Source: Desulfitibacter alkalitolerans DSM 16504 | Lineage (GTDB): Bacteria; Bacillota; DSM-16504; Desulfitibacterales; Desulfitibacteraceae | Length of the DNA: 64,000 nt | Assembly (NCBI RefSeq): GCF_000620305.1 | Contig: NZ_KK211103.1 | Location: forward strand, 1-64,000 | Direction: 5' to 3' | Part shown: piece after piece, positions 48,386 through 57,450 of the stretch | How the letters are laid out: each line of letters opens with the position of its first letter | Numbering within the stretch: the first letter of the stretch is position 1 | Notes under the pieces: generated by a model | What the model saw: only the letters and a program-made list of their open reading frames with translations | Databases searched by the model: none | Told to the model about the DNA's origin: nothing | Position numbers and translations under genes: made by a program

Positions 48386-49723
48386 TCAAGCCTCGGGACT
48401 CCCTTTAGCGTAATCAACAAACTTTGTAAACTCCGGTAAAAAAACAAGCTCAACAGTTCCTGTAGGGCCATGCCTGTGTTTAGCTAAAATTATTTCAGCT
48501 ATTCCCTTTTTTTCGGATTCGGGGTCAAAATAATCAGGCCTATGGATGAACATAACCACATCACTATCCTGTTCCAGTGCTCCTGACTCACGTAAGTGGC
48601 TCAGGTTTGGTCTTTTATCATGGGTCTGCTCCACTGCCCTGCTTAGCTGTGAAAGTGCAAGAACTGGCACGTCCAGTTCCCTGGCAAGGCCTTTAAGAGA
48701 TCGTGATATCTCAGATATCTCCTGCTGCCTGTTCTCTACCCTGCGAGACCCTCTCATTAATTGTAAATAGTCAACAATTATCAATCCAAGTCCTGCTTCA
48801 GATTTTAGCCTTCTAGCCTTTGCCCTGACTTCCATTACTGAAATGGAAGGGGTATCATCGATAAATATAGGAGCATCTGAAATCCCTTCGGCAGCCCGAA
48901 TTAGCCTCTTCCAATCTTCCTCATTTAAATTGCCGCTTCTAAGCTTGTGCTGATCCACCATTGCCTCTGATGCCCATAACCTTTGTACCAACTGTTCTTT
49001 TGACATTTCCAGGCTAAAGATTGCAACAGTAGTGTTACTCCCACATGCCACCTTCTGGGCAATATTCATGCAAAAGGACGTTTTTCCCATGGCAGGTCGT
49101 GCGGCGCAAATAATTAAGTCACTTGCTTGTAGGCCGGATAAGAGCTTGTCCAGGTCTTTAAAGGTAGGTATTCCAGTAACATCACCTTTATGCTGGGTAA
49201 GCTTTTCCACCTGGTCAAAGGTTTCCACAAGAATATCTTTAATATGACTAAAGCCTTCCTTATGCTTTTTTTGGCCAATTTCAAAGATAATCTTTTCAGC
49301 TTCATCAAGGAGCTCTGCAGTATCTAAATTGCCATGATATGATTTATGCACAATTTGTGAAGCAGCACTTATCAGTGAACGTAAAATTCCCTTTTCAATG
49401 ATAATTCCAGCATAAACGCTGATATTTGCAGAAGTAGGAGCAGAGGAAGACAGAGCTGCTATATACGTGGCTCCTCCAATCTCCTCTATTTTATTGTTCT
49501 GCCTCAGAGCTTCTACAACAGTGAGCATATCTACTGGTTTATTCTTTTCTATTAGCTCAAGGATAACCTGATATATAACTCTATGTGCCTGCCTGTAAAA
49601 ATCCTCCGGTTTTAAAATATCAACAACCGAATAGATGGTTTCCGGGTCAATCATCAAGGCACCTAATACTGCCTGTTCAGCCTCTATACTATGGGGCGGC
49701 AACCGTTCTTCTACAACACTCAT
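48386..49723 (-). CDS. dnaB: replicative DNA helicase
   Basis: The hexameric replicative helicase (called DnaC in B. subtilis). The 445 residues have the N-terminal DnaB domain (LPPHSIEAEQAVLGALMID) and a RecA-like ATPase domain with AARPAMGKTSF, FSLEMSKEQL, LIIVDYLQLM and SQLSRAVE. The ATG at 49723 has AGGAGGC upstream; a longer reading overlaps the previous gene. It ends the rpsF-ssb-rpsR-yybS-rplI-lonC-dnaB block. No intein is present. Confidence 0.97.
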   Translation of the reverse strand: MSVVEERLPPHSIEAEQAVLGALMIDPETIYSVVDILKPEDFYRQAHRVIYQVILELIEKNKPVDMLTVVEALRQNNKIEEIGGATYIAALSSSAPTSANISVYAGIIIEKGILRSLISAASQIVHKSYHGNLDTAELLDEAEKIIFEIGQKKHKEGFSHIKDILVETFDQVEKLTQHKGDVTGIPTFKDLDKLLSGLQASDLIICAARPAMGKTSFCMNIAQKVACGSNTTVAIFSLEMSKEQLVQRLWASEAMVDQHKLRSGNLNEEDWKRLIRAAEGISDAPIFIDDTPSISVMEVRAKARRLKSEAGLGLIIVDYLQLMRGSRRVENRQQEISEISRSLKGLARELDVPVLALSQLSRAVEQTHDKRPNLSHLRESGALEQDSDVVMFIHRPDYFDPESEKKGIAEIILAKHRHGPTGTVELVFLPEFTKFVDYAKGSPEA

Positions 49724-49740
49724 TTTTGTGCCTCCTGATT

Positions 49741-51705
49741 TTAGCAAACCTTTTCTCCTTGAAGGTTATGAATAGCCAGGTTTTCTAGTGCCTCTTCTAC
49801 TGTGGAGACTGCAACAATTTCTATTCCCTTAAGGTCTGCAGGATAATCTCTTTCATTTTCCTTGGGAATAATAACCCTAGTCATTCCTGCCTGTTTTGCA
49901 CCATAAATCTTTTCCGAAATCCCTCCAACTGGTTTTACCCTGCCCTGTACAGAAACTTCACCTGTTATGGCTATATCCTGCATAAGGGGTACCCCCTTGA
50001 TACAACTTAACAGCACCAAACAAATAGCCAGGCCTGCTGAAGGACCATCGATATTTCCTCCACCAATAACATTAATATGGACATCATAATTTAATAGCTC
50101 TTCTCCAGTGATCCTTCTAATTACTGAAGCTGCATTAAATACCGAATCCTTTGCCATGCTTCCAGCTGAATCATTAAACCTTATTGAACCCTTACTCTTT
50201 TCCCTTGCAGGAAAGATTACCGCCTCAATCTCAATGACTGAACCAACAAATCCAGATACACCCAGTCCAAACACTTTGCCAATCTCATGTTTTTTATTTG
50301 CCTTCATTGTAACATACGGTACCAGCCTGGAGCTCTGAATAACCTCATAAATATCCTCTTTAGTAATAAATAGACTTTTGGGAGGTCTGCCTTTACGGGT
50401 TTGCTGTTTATATAGTGCCAGGCCATAAGCATCAGCCAGAATATTGTTTGCTTTTCTACCCTCAATGGTATACTCACTAATTATCTCTGGGACCACTGGA
50501 TGCAAGTCTATACCTAGCCTGCTTGCAGATTGGCCTACTATTTGCTTTATATGATTTGGTGATAAAGGTTCAAAAAATATTTCTGCACATCGTGACCGTA
50601 TAGCAGGGTTAATCTGATCTGGACTTCTAGTAGTAGCACTTATAAGGACAAAGTCTGCAGGGGCGCCTTCATTAAATATTTTTTTAATGTATTGTGGTAT
50701 TCTATCATCATTAGGATCATAATAAGACGATTCAAATTCAACCCTTTTATCCTCAAGAACTTTAAGCAGTTTATTTAATAATATAGGATCTAGTTCTCCT
50801 ATTTCGTCGATAAATAGAACTCCACCATGGGCTTCTGTTACCAGCCCAAGCTTTGGCTCAGGTATTCCACTTTCAGCCAAATCCTTGCGGGCACCCTGGT
50901 AAATTGGATCATGTACTGATCCAAGAAGGGGATTGGTCACTTCCCTTGGATCCCATCTTAAAGTAGCACCATTAACCTCAATGAAGGGTGCATCCTTTTC
51001 AAAGGGTGACTTTTTTAATTTTTTGGCAGCATCCAGAGCAATTCTAGCTGCCGTAGTCTTTCCTACCCCTGGCGGCCCATATAGTATGATATGCTGGGGA
51101 TAGGGAGAGGAAAGCTTTGAAAGCAGTGCTTTTACTGCCTTTTCCTGGCCAACAATTTCATTTAATTCTGTGGGTCTTAGCATTTCCATGGCAGATTTGG
51201 CAAGACTTATAGAATCCTTTTTTTCTAAAATTGCCAGCTTTTTTAGAGTTTGGGCATTCTCAGGATTTTGATTCTCTTTAAGAATCTGCATTTTTATCTC
51301 CTGATAATATTCCTCCTGGCGCTCATGCATTTTAAGTGCAATTTTCCGCTCTAACTCTTCTTCTACAGTACGCAGTGCAATCTGTTCAGCTATACCCTCC
51401 TCAAGGACAGCTAAAACCTTTCCTGCCTTTTTTGCCGAGGGAATCTCATCAATAGTGGGATCCTCCATAATGATTTTTTGTAAAGCCAGCAGCCTTTCTC
51501 CAACACGTGTTGAATTTAACAGATCTAAAGCATTGAGCTTGCTTGCTTTTAGGACCAACCTATCAGTACCATACAAATCACATAAAATAGTGAAAATAGC
51601 TTTTATCCTGTCAATTATGTCAATTTTATACCCTGTCTTTTCTAATGGTGGTAGCTTAATGTCCTTTTCAAAATCCTTTGCTAGATTTTCCATCATACTA
51701 GGCAT
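49741..51705 (-). CDS. lonC: Lon-family ATP-dependent protease LonC
   Basis: A 654-residue protease of the LonC type found in Clostridia between rplI and dnaB. A coiled N-terminal region (about 1-150) is followed by an AAA+ domain with Walker A GPPGVGKTT and Walker B GVLFIDEIGEL. The C-terminal Lon protease domain has the catalytic Ser in GGNIDGPSAG and Lys in GGISEKIYGAKQAG. It lacks the long LAN substrate-binding domain of LonA. The Walker B and sensor regions look complete, so ATPase function is plausible. AAGGAGT precedes the ATG. Confidence 0.92.
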   Translation of the reverse strand: MPSMMENLAKDFEKDIKLPPLEKTGYKIDIIDRIKAIFTILCDLYGTDRLVLKASKLNALDLLNSTRVGERLLALQKIIMEDPTIDEIPSAKKAGKVLAVLEEGIAEQIALRTVEEELERKIALKMHERQEEYYQEIKMQILKENQNPENAQTLKKLAILEKKDSISLAKSAMEMLRPTELNEIVGQEKAVKALLSKLSSPYPQHIILYGPPGVGKTTAARIALDAAKKLKKSPFEKDAPFIEVNGATLRWDPREVTNPLLGSVHDPIYQGARKDLAESGIPEPKLGLVTEAHGGVLFIDEIGELDPILLNKLLKVLEDKRVEFESSYYDPNDDRIPQYIKKIFNEGAPADFVLISATTRSPDQINPAIRSRCAEIFFEPLSPNHIKQIVGQSASRLGIDLHPVVPEIISEYTIEGRKANNILADAYGLALYKQQTRKGRPPKSLFITKEDIYEVIQSSRLVPYVTMKANKKHEIGKVFGLGVSGFVGSVIEIEAVIFPAREKSKGSIRFNDSAGSMAKDSVFNAASVIRRITGEELLNYDVHINVIGGGNIDGPSAGLAICLVLLSCIKGVPLMQDIAITGEVSVQGRVKPVGGISEKIYGAKQAGMTRVIIPKENERDYPADLKGIEIVAVSTVEEALENLAIHNLQGEKVC

Positions 51706-51721
51706 AAGTAACTCCTTCCCT

Positions 51722-52171
51722 TTATTCTGCTGCTTTAATGGTTATGTTAATTTCCCTATGAACTTCGGGATGCAGTTTAATTTTTACTTTATATTCTCCC
51801 AGATTTTTTATTGGTTCCGGAAGTTCTATCTTTCTTTTGTCTATTTTGATTCCAACCTGCTCCATGATTACAGACGCAATTTCCATAGTGGTAATAGACC
51901 CGAAAAGTCTGCCCTTTTCTCCAGCCTTAGCAGCAATAACTAATGGGCTTCTAGTCAGTTTATCTCCATCAGCTTTGGCTTTTGTTTTTTCCAACTCCTT
52001 CTGCTTATCCTGCTTTTGTTTCATGGCCTCTAAGCCTTGCAGATTCTGTGGAGTAGCTTCAATGGCTAGTTTCCTGGGAAATAAATAGTTTCTTGCATAT
52101 CCATCTGATGCATTTACTACATCTCCCTTGTTCCCCAACTTTTTTACGTCCTGCATTAAGATCACCTTCAT
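51722..52171 (-). CDS. rplI: 50S ribosomal protein L9
   Basis: L9, the two-domain dumbbell protein that limits frameshifting. The 149 residues begin [37 protein letters not shown] long helix rich in Lys and Glu connects this to the C-terminal domain. It sits between yybS and lonC, the normal Firmicutes order. Confidence 0.97.
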   Translation of the reverse strand: MKVILMQDVKKLGNKGDVVNASDGYARNYLFPRKLAIEATPQNLQGLEAMKQKQDKQKELEKTKAKADGDKLTRSPLVIAAKAGEKGRLFGSITTMEIASVIMEQVGIKIDKRKIELPEPIKNLGEYKVKIKLHPEVHREINITIKAAE

Positions 52172-52200
52172 TTATAACACACCCTTCCAGCCTTTCATTT

Positions 52201-53175
52201 TTATTGCTTTATTCCCAATCTACGGTAGTTAAACAAGGGGTCAAATAGTCCTGTTATTAATAATACCATTAATGTTAACGGAATGTTTAAAACAATTATA
52301 CCCAATAAAAGAACTTTAAGTAAGATATGAATCTTCCATTTATGATAATAGAATACAAATACTGATAACCCCTGAATAAAGAGTATAGGCGAATACATGT
52401 ACATAATGTTCATCCCTATTATTTTACCTATCTCCCAATCTGTAAAATCCCCATACAGCAGAAAGGCCAAGCCTACAATCACGCCCCATACAAAATACCA
52501 TGGTATCTGCCAATGACGAAACATGGGGAGCTCACTAACCTGTAGCTTTAACTTCTGCAGGGTCTTGCGAGTAATAAAATAGGTAACAAATGCCACCATC
52601 ATTCCATAAATTACCATAGTGGCTGGTATTAATCTTGCTACCATAATTGATAGATTCATAACAGTATTGCTTATTTCCTCCCTGGTTAAGCCCTGCTCCT
52701 GAAGCCTGTCCAGGACTCCCATTCTTTCATACATGAGCAGAACGCTTTCTGTGGTTTCTTCAAAGGCAGCTGACAGCTCGGATATACTTAAACCCAGCAC
52801 TAGAAAGCTTAATAAAAAGGATATTACAGTGGAAATGGCAACTACTATTGTTCCCATCATTATAATCTTTGAAAAATCAGCCCTCTTGCTGAAATAGTAG
52901 CTAAATACAATACCCAGGCCTGCAAATTGAACAAGGTAAATAAATGCTCTCCAAGGGGTAGCTAATATTATCAACAATATGGCGGCAGTAATCATGGCCA
53001 AAACACCTGTATAAAAGCCTCTTCTTACTGATACTACAACTATTGGCACCAGCCATACAAATACCGTAACTACCTGGAGAGGAGTAATATATAGACCAAT
53101 TAAAGCCAGCATGGCTGCCAATGCTGCCATTAAAGCCCCTTCTATGTAATTGTTTAGTTTCATTTGGTTATCCAT
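52201..53175 (-). CDS. yybS: YybS-like DUF2232 membrane protein
   Basis: A 324-residue polytopic membrane protein of the DUF2232 family, with about eight hydrophobic segments. It shows the N-terminal YIEGALMAALAAMLALIGLYI and the PxxVVSVRRGFYTG loop. The ATG at 53175 is chosen because GGGGTG lies upstream; 20 extra residues of the longest reading are not hydrophobic. It lies between rpsR and rplI, where most Firmicutes carry it. Its resemblance to ECF S-component membrane folds has been noted for the family; function unproven. Confidence 0.85.
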   Translation of the reverse strand: MDNQMKLNNYIEGALMAALAAMLALIGLYITPLQVVTVFVWLVPIVVVSVRRGFYTGVLAMITAAILLIILATPWRAFIYLVQFAGLGIVFSYYFSKRADFSKIIMMGTIVVAISTVISFLLSFLVLGLSISELSAAFEETTESVLLMYERMGVLDRLQEQGLTREEISNTVMNLSIMVARLIPATMVIYGMMVAFVTYFITRKTLQKLKLQVSELPMFRHWQIPWYFVWGVIVGLAFLLYGDFTDWEIGKIIGMNIMYMYSPILFIQGLSVFVFYYHKWKIHILLKVLLLGIIVLNIPLTLMVLLITGLFDPLFNYRRLGIKQ

Positions 53176-53235
53176 AAAGTACACCCCATTCACCTTATAC
53201 AAAGGGGAGCAAATTTTTGCTCCCCTATTTCCCAT

Positions 53236-53463
53236 CTATTCCATTGTAAATGGTATTAAAGCTATATGTCTAGCTCTTTTAATTGCAGCTGTAAGCTGAC
53301 GTTGATGTTGAGCACAATTACCGGAAATCCTTCTAGGTAGAATTTTTCCCCTTTCTGTTATATGTCTACGTAAACGTCCCGTATCCTTGTAGTCAATGTG
53401 CTGTACTTTATCAACGCAGAAGCTGCAAACCTTGCGGCGTGAGCGCCTACGATCTTTTTTCAT
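53236..53463 (-). CDS. rpsR: 30S ribosomal protein S18
   Basis: S18, partner of S6 on the platform. The 75 residues include [33 protein letters not shown] and end in [11 protein letters not shown]. Cys13, Cys16 and a later Cys indicate a zinc-binding type. A strong AGGAGG-like site (GGAGGC) precedes the ATG. Two hairpins lie in the 128-bp gap to ssb. Confidence 0.97.
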   Translation of the reverse strand: MKKDRRRSRRKVCSFCVDKVQHIDYKDTGRLRRHITERGKILPRRISGNCAQHQRQLTAAIKRARHIALIPFTME

Positions 53464-53496
53464 GGTTTGCCTCCTTAATTTGGCGTGAAATTCTTA

Positions 53497-53592
53497 ATTT
53501 AGGAGATGCTCTATTATTCCTAAATTTTTAGAACTACTAATGCATGACTTGGTTGGCGTTGTGTATAATAGCTTACGACAACTAAGTCAGGT
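53497..53592 (-). promoter_or_regulatory. two hairpins between ssb and rpsR
   Basis: AATTTAGGA and TCCTAAATT pair at about 53497-53527. TGACTTGGTTGGCGT pairs with ACGACAACTAAGTCA, with three mismatches, at about 53548-53592. Neither is followed by a good T-run on the minus strand, so they look more like a processing or regulatory structure in the rpsR leader than a terminator. The second begins inside the ssb stop region. Confidence 0.45.
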
Positions 53593-53990
53593 TAAAATGG
53601 AAACTCACTGTCATCTGGTATTCCAAGTTCTTCTCCAAAATCTGTGTCATTGGATGCCCCTAGCTTATCCTTTGGCCAATCCAGAAAACGTACATTTTCA
53701 GCTACAACATCTGTGGCCTGTCGTTTGCTTCCATCCTGTGCCTCATAACTGTTTACCTGCAAGCGTCCCTCAACAGCTACCAGCCTGCCTTTTCCCAGGT
53801 TCTTTGCACAAACCTCAGCTAATTTACGCCAGACAACTATTCTAATAAAATCTGTTTCCCTTTCCCCTTGCTGATTTGCATAGGGCCTATCAACAGCTAG
53901 AGAAAAATTGGCTACAGGCACTCCCGAACCTGTATATCTTAACTCCGGATCTCGAGTCAATCTCCCAATAAGAATTACTTTATTAAGCAA
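53592..53990 (-). CDS. ssb: single-stranded DNA-binding protein
   Basis: SSB protects single-stranded DNA in replication and repair. The 132 residues have the OB fold (MLNKVILIGRLTRDPELRYTGSG...NFSLAVDRPY) and an acidic C-terminal tail DDSEFPF for partner binding. The start is a TTG at 53990, with GGGGGTG six bases upstream, and matches the family start; an earlier TTG adds five residues and overlaps that site. It lies between rpsF and rpsR. Confidence 0.95.
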   Translation of the reverse strand: MLNKVILIGRLTRDPELRYTGSGVPVANFSLAVDRPYANQQGERETDFIRIVVWRKLAEVCAKNLGKGRLVAVEGRLQVNSYEAQDGSKRQATDVVAENVRFLDWPKDKLGASNDTDFGEELGIPDDSEFPF

Positions 53991-54017
53991 CCAAGACACC
54001 CCCAAAATATTACACTT

Positions 54018-54323
54018 TTACTCTTCCACAGCGTCAGTATCGTCTAAACGGACAATAAGGTAACGAATAACAGTTTCTGTTATTTTAAATACCCTTTCTA
54101 ATTCCTGGGCTGCCGCTGGCTCTCCCTGGAACAGAACTAGTACGTAATATCCTTCTTTGAGCTTTTTTACCTCGTAGGCCAGTCTTCTTCTACCCCACAG
54201 GTCCGTCTTTTCTACAAGTCCACCCTGATCAGTTATTATGCTTGTAAACTTTTCCACATGCTGGTTAAGCTCCTCTTCTGACAGTTCAGGATGTAAAATA
54301 TACATACATTCGTAGTTACGCAC
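54018..54323 (-). CDS. rpsF: 30S ribosomal protein S6
   Basis: S6, which binds S18 on the platform. The 101 residues begin MRNYECMYILHPELSEEE and include DLWGRRRLAYEVKKLKEGYYVLVLF. The start is GTG at 54323, preceded by GGAGGAGGTG. It is the first gene of the rpsF-ssb-rpsR operon and has a good promoter upstream. Confidence 0.97.
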   Translation of the reverse strand: MRNYECMYILHPELSEEELNQHVEKFTSIITDQGGLVEKTDLWGRRRLAYEVKKLKEGYYVLVLFQGEPAAAQELERVFKITETVIRYLIVRLDDTDAVEE

Positions 54324-54389
54324 TAATATACACCTCCTCCCTATGGTCTATGGCCCCATTTCAAGAATGGAGCAGGGAATACCATGGAA

Positions 54390-54418
54390 ATTATAGCACA
54401 AGGTACTCTCTAACACAA
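54390..54418 (-). promoter_or_regulatory. promoter of rpsF operon
   Basis: On the minus strand TTGTGT (54413-54418) and TATAAT (54390-54395) are separated by exactly 17 bp. The 5' leader that follows can fold (ATGGT/ACCAT enclosing GCTCCATT/AATGGGGC) just before the ribosome binding site, which might allow autoregulation. Confidence 0.65.
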
Positions 54419-54445
54419 GCTTGTTGCAAAATTAATGTAAAATAT

Positions 54446-55864
54446 CTACCACTTTTTAATATCAAGCTTTTTAATCTTCTTCTGCAGGGATTGTCTGTAG
54501 AGACCAAGCTCCTGGGACGTTTTAGAAATATTCCATTGATTTTTTTCCAATGACTGGGTAATGATCTTTTTTTCAGTCTGCAGCAAAATATCCGTTAGGG
54601 TGCCCGATGCAGAAGGTTGTCTATGAGTCTGGTTGTGTTCAATTCTGTCTCTAATATATTTTGGCAGATGCTCTAGTTTAAGCTCAGAATCACCATCAGC
54701 CATATTCATTGCACTTTCAATTACATGCTCTAACTCTCTAACGTTTCCAGGCCATGGATAGTTTAAAAGCATTTTCAAAAAAGCCTCATGAACTGTCTTT
54801 ACCTCTTCTACAAACCTTTTATTATACTTGGATATAAAGTGTTCAATAAGGCATGGTATGTCTGATTGTCTCTCTCTTAATGGCGGCAGGTGAAGTGTGA
54901 TTACTGCTAATCTATAGTAAAGGTCCTGCCTGAGCATTCCCTTACTAACAGCCTCCAAGGGATCCACATTAGTTGAACTTATTATTCTACAGTTTATATG
55001 GGTTTCTTTGTTGTCTCCAAGCCTCCTGACTGTTTTTTCTTGAAGAACTCTTAACAGTTTAGCTTGTAAATGTATGCTCATTGAGTTTATTTCATCAAGA
55101 AATAGGGTGCCACCATTGGCCTGTTCAAAAAGACCGGGATTATCAACTGCTCCAGTAAAGGCACCCTTAACTGTACCAAACAAAATACTTTCTAGTAAAG
55201 TATCAGGCATGGCCGCACAATTTATACCTATAAATTTCCCTCCAGAAATTTGGCTTGCATTATGAATACTCTGGGCAAACAGCTCCTTACCAGTTCCAGT
55301 GTCCCCATAAATCATAACACTGGACTGATTTTTCGCAGCCTTTTTTGCAGAGTTGATTAGTCTAATCATGGAATCACCTTTAGCAACTATCTGCTCAAAA
55401 GAATACCTTGCCCCATTTATAGATGGTACTGGAAAGACTTCAGTATCCTTTACCTTCATTGTCCTTTCCAATACTTCCTTAAGCTGACTTAAGTCTCTTG
55501 CAATGGAATAAACGCTTTTCACTTCTCCCTTGTCCAATAAGGGAATTGTACTTGCCACTATATTAATTCTTTTGTTAGTCTCCTTTATTTTATAGGAATA
55601 GTATCTATCATAAATGGGAGACCCTGATTTTAATACATGCAAAGAGGCGGCGTTATCCTCATCAAGCTGATATACTTCCATAATATGCTTTCCTATTACT
55701 TTGTCTGGAGCAATTCCTTCAAACTTGCTGCATGCTTCGTTGTAAAAGGTGGTAACCCCATCCTTATCAACAACATTAATTCCCTCACTTACAGTATTTA
55801 AAATAGTCTCATACCATTTGAGCCTTAATTCCAACTCCTTAATCTTTTTGTCCTTGTCAACCAT
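54446..55864 (-). CDS. PAS-domain sigma-54-dependent regulator
   Basis: A 472-residue enhancer-binding protein. An N-terminal PAS domain (about 15-130) would sense a signal. The central AAA+ domain has Walker A GDTGTGKE (187-194), the sigma-54-contact loop GAFTGA (234-239) and GGTLFLDEINSM. A Fis-type helix-turn-helix lies at the C-terminus (about 440-470, NISKTSQELGLYRQSLQKKIKKL). It is 35 bp downstream of an mttB-family gene and probably in its operon. Two -24/-12 promoters lie in the divergent region of that locus. It is therefore the likely activator of the methyltransferase, lyase and BCCT genes. Confidence 0.92.
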   Translation of the reverse strand: MVDKDKKIKELELRLKWYETILNTVSEGINVVDKDGVTTFYNEACSKFEGIAPDKVIGKHIMEVYQLDEDNAASLHVLKSGSPIYDRYYSYKIKETNKRINIVASTIPLLDKGEVKSVYSIARDLSQLKEVLERTMKVKDTEVFPVPSINGARYSFEQIVAKGDSMIRLINSAKKAAKNQSSVMIYGDTGTGKELFAQSIHNASQISGGKFIGINCAAMPDTLLESILFGTVKGAFTGAVDNPGLFEQANGGTLFLDEINSMSIHLQAKLLRVLQEKTVRRLGDNKETHINCRIISSTNVDPLEAVSKGMLRQDLYYRLAVITLHLPPLRERQSDIPCLIEHFISKYNKRFVEEVKTVHEAFLKMLLNYPWPGNVRELEHVIESAMNMADGDSELKLEHLPKYIRDRIEHNQTHRQPSASGTLTDILLQTEKKIITQSLEKNQWNISKTSQELGLYRQSLQKKIKKLDIKKW

Positions 55865-55899
55865 TGGAACTCCCTCCTCTGTCTAAAAGGCAAGAATTC

Positions 55900-57321
55900 T
55901 TACAGCAATTCTTCAGGGAGCTTGGCCCTTAAATGCTTAAAAAGAGTATTTAATACACCAACCTCCAGGCCGGGCTTTTCAAATTCCTTCAACCGCTGCT
56001 GAACCCTTTCCCAGGCATTTTCAACTGAGTTTTTATTTCTTTCATGCCATGTGCTCCAATTATTTCGATCTGATACTAGAGGTGCATAGAACTCCTTACG
56101 GAATCTGGCAAAGGTATCTGGGTGTTCCAAATAATGACCTCCAGCTGCCACATCTCCAGCAAGGGAAATGGCATCATTTCTTTGGACCATGTCTACACCC
56201 TGCAAAATTCTTCTAATTCTACCACTTATCTCTTCATCCCAAATCCATTTTTCATAGCTTACAGTTAAAAAAGACTCCATTACACCCACACCATGCAAAA
56301 CAACATCTACATTGTTGCCAAAGGTGAATAATAGATTGGTGGTGGACTCTACTCCAGTTTGCACGTCTACCTCTTTGCCATCAGTCAGTCCTCCACCGCC
56401 CCTAAAGGGGACACCATAAAAATCTGCCAGCTGCTTGAAGGCTGTGGTAAGAAGCCCATATTCGGGTGCACCAATACATAAATTCATTGTCTTCATATCA
56501 GTAATAGTGGAAGTGTTGCCATAAACCACTGGACATCCTGGATTAATTAATTGGGTCACTAGAATGCCTGTAATAATTTCTGCGTTGTTCTGTAGTATAG
56601 TTCCCCACAGGCTGGTTGGAGATGTAAAGCCCGCCATTGAACAGCATGTCACTACAACAGGTTGATTATTCTTTGCATAAGTCCAAATAGCCTCCAGCAT
56701 CCTCTCATCCCATGCCATTGGTGATAGTGTGTTTACTACTCCAAAGATAAAACAATCACCCTGCCCTGGCTCAACGGCTATTCTTGCTATATCAATACAG
56801 TCCTGGGTAACTTCAGCCCCCATGGACATTCCCATTAGAGGCTTATCACAGTTTTGGACTAGCTCCTTCATAAAAACCAGGTGCTTGTATTCTTCTTTAA
56901 TATCATTTGGGTCTAAAATGCCAGCACATACGGCCTGAATCTGGCTGCTGGTCTGGGCCAGCTTATAAAAGTCAATTACATCAACCAGCTTTCCCTTTCT
57001 TCTTCCTCGTATATGGTCATGGACAAATACAGGGCCTCCGGTAGGCGCCAGGATTGTTTCGCCATTTCCAATGGTAATACTTTTATCCCTATTGCGAGCC
57101 TTAATCTCAAAAGATTTTGGCGCAAGTTTTAATCTATCTTCAATGAGTTCTTTGGATATTTTAATTATGTCACCATTGCCAGCTGCAGCACCATTTTCTA
57201 TAAGCAATTTCTTTGTGGGTTCATGGTGAATTGCAATACCTCTAGTGTTTAATAATTCCAGGGTTTGAAAATGGAGTTCCTCAACCTGGTCCTTTGAAAG
57301 CACTTTCATTTCCCAAAACAT
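55900..57321 (-). CDS. MttB-family corrinoid methyltransferase, non-pyrrolysine (1)
   Basis: A 473-residue member of the trimethylamine methyltransferase (MttB) superfamily. It reads through without an in-frame TAG, so it lacks the pyrrolysine of true MttB and belongs with proteins such as glycine betaine methyltransferase MtgB. Recognisable blocks are GGPVFVHDHIRGRRKG near residue 80, MAGFTSPTSLWGTILQNNAEIITGIL near 235, and the C-terminal GGHYLEHPDTFARFRKEFYAPLVSDRNNW. It should transfer a methyl group from a quaternary amine or sulfonium to a corrinoid protein, which is not encoded here. GGAGGTC precedes the ATG. Confidence 0.85.
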   Translation of the reverse strand: MFWEMKVLSKDQVEELHFQTLELLNTRGIAIHHEPTKKLLIENGAAAGNGDIIKISKELIEDRLKLAPKSFEIKARNRDKSITIGNGETILAPTGGPVFVHDHIRGRRKGKLVDVIDFYKLAQTSSQIQAVCAGILDPNDIKEEYKHLVFMKELVQNCDKPLMGMSMGAEVTQDCIDIARIAVEPGQGDCFIFGVVNTLSPMAWDERMLEAIWTYAKNNQPVVVTCCSMAGFTSPTSLWGTILQNNAEIITGILVTQLINPGCPVVYGNTSTITDMKTMNLCIGAPEYGLLTTAFKQLADFYGVPFRGGGGLTDGKEVDVQTGVESTTNLLFTFGNNVDVVLHGVGVMESFLTVSYEKWIWDEEISGRIRRILQGVDMVQRNDAISLAGDVAAGGHYLEHPDTFARFRKEFYAPLVSDRNNWSTWHERNKNSVENAWERVQQRLKEFEKPGLEVGVLNTLFKHLRAKLPEELL

Positions 57322-57388
57322 TTAAAGACCTCCTTTATAATGCACAATAAAATATTTATAGTTTTATTTTTTATGCTCTCTGTTAGTG

Positions 57389-57428
57389 TAACAAATAACG
57401 GGATAGAGTTCTATCCCGTTATTTGTTA
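57389..57428. terminator. strong hairpin between the two mttB-family genes
   Basis: AACAAATAACGGGATAGA and TCTATCCCGTTATTTGTT-type arms form a long perfect stem around a two-base loop, 57390-57427. On the minus strand no uninterrupted T-run follows, so termination may be partial. It could also stabilise or process the upstream mRNA, giving different levels of the two methyltransferases. Confidence 0.5.
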
Positions 57429-57450
57429 AAAGGTTTTGATCAATATAAAT

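Noticed and set aside
54324-54389. S6:S18 autoregulatory RNA motif in the rpsF leader
   Set aside because: The leader can form a hairpin, but I could not find the conserved CCG-containing bulge of that motif, so it is not named.
57389-57428. Riboswitch between the mttB-family genes
   Set aside because: It is a simple perfect stem with a tiny loop and no aptamer-like conserved elements.
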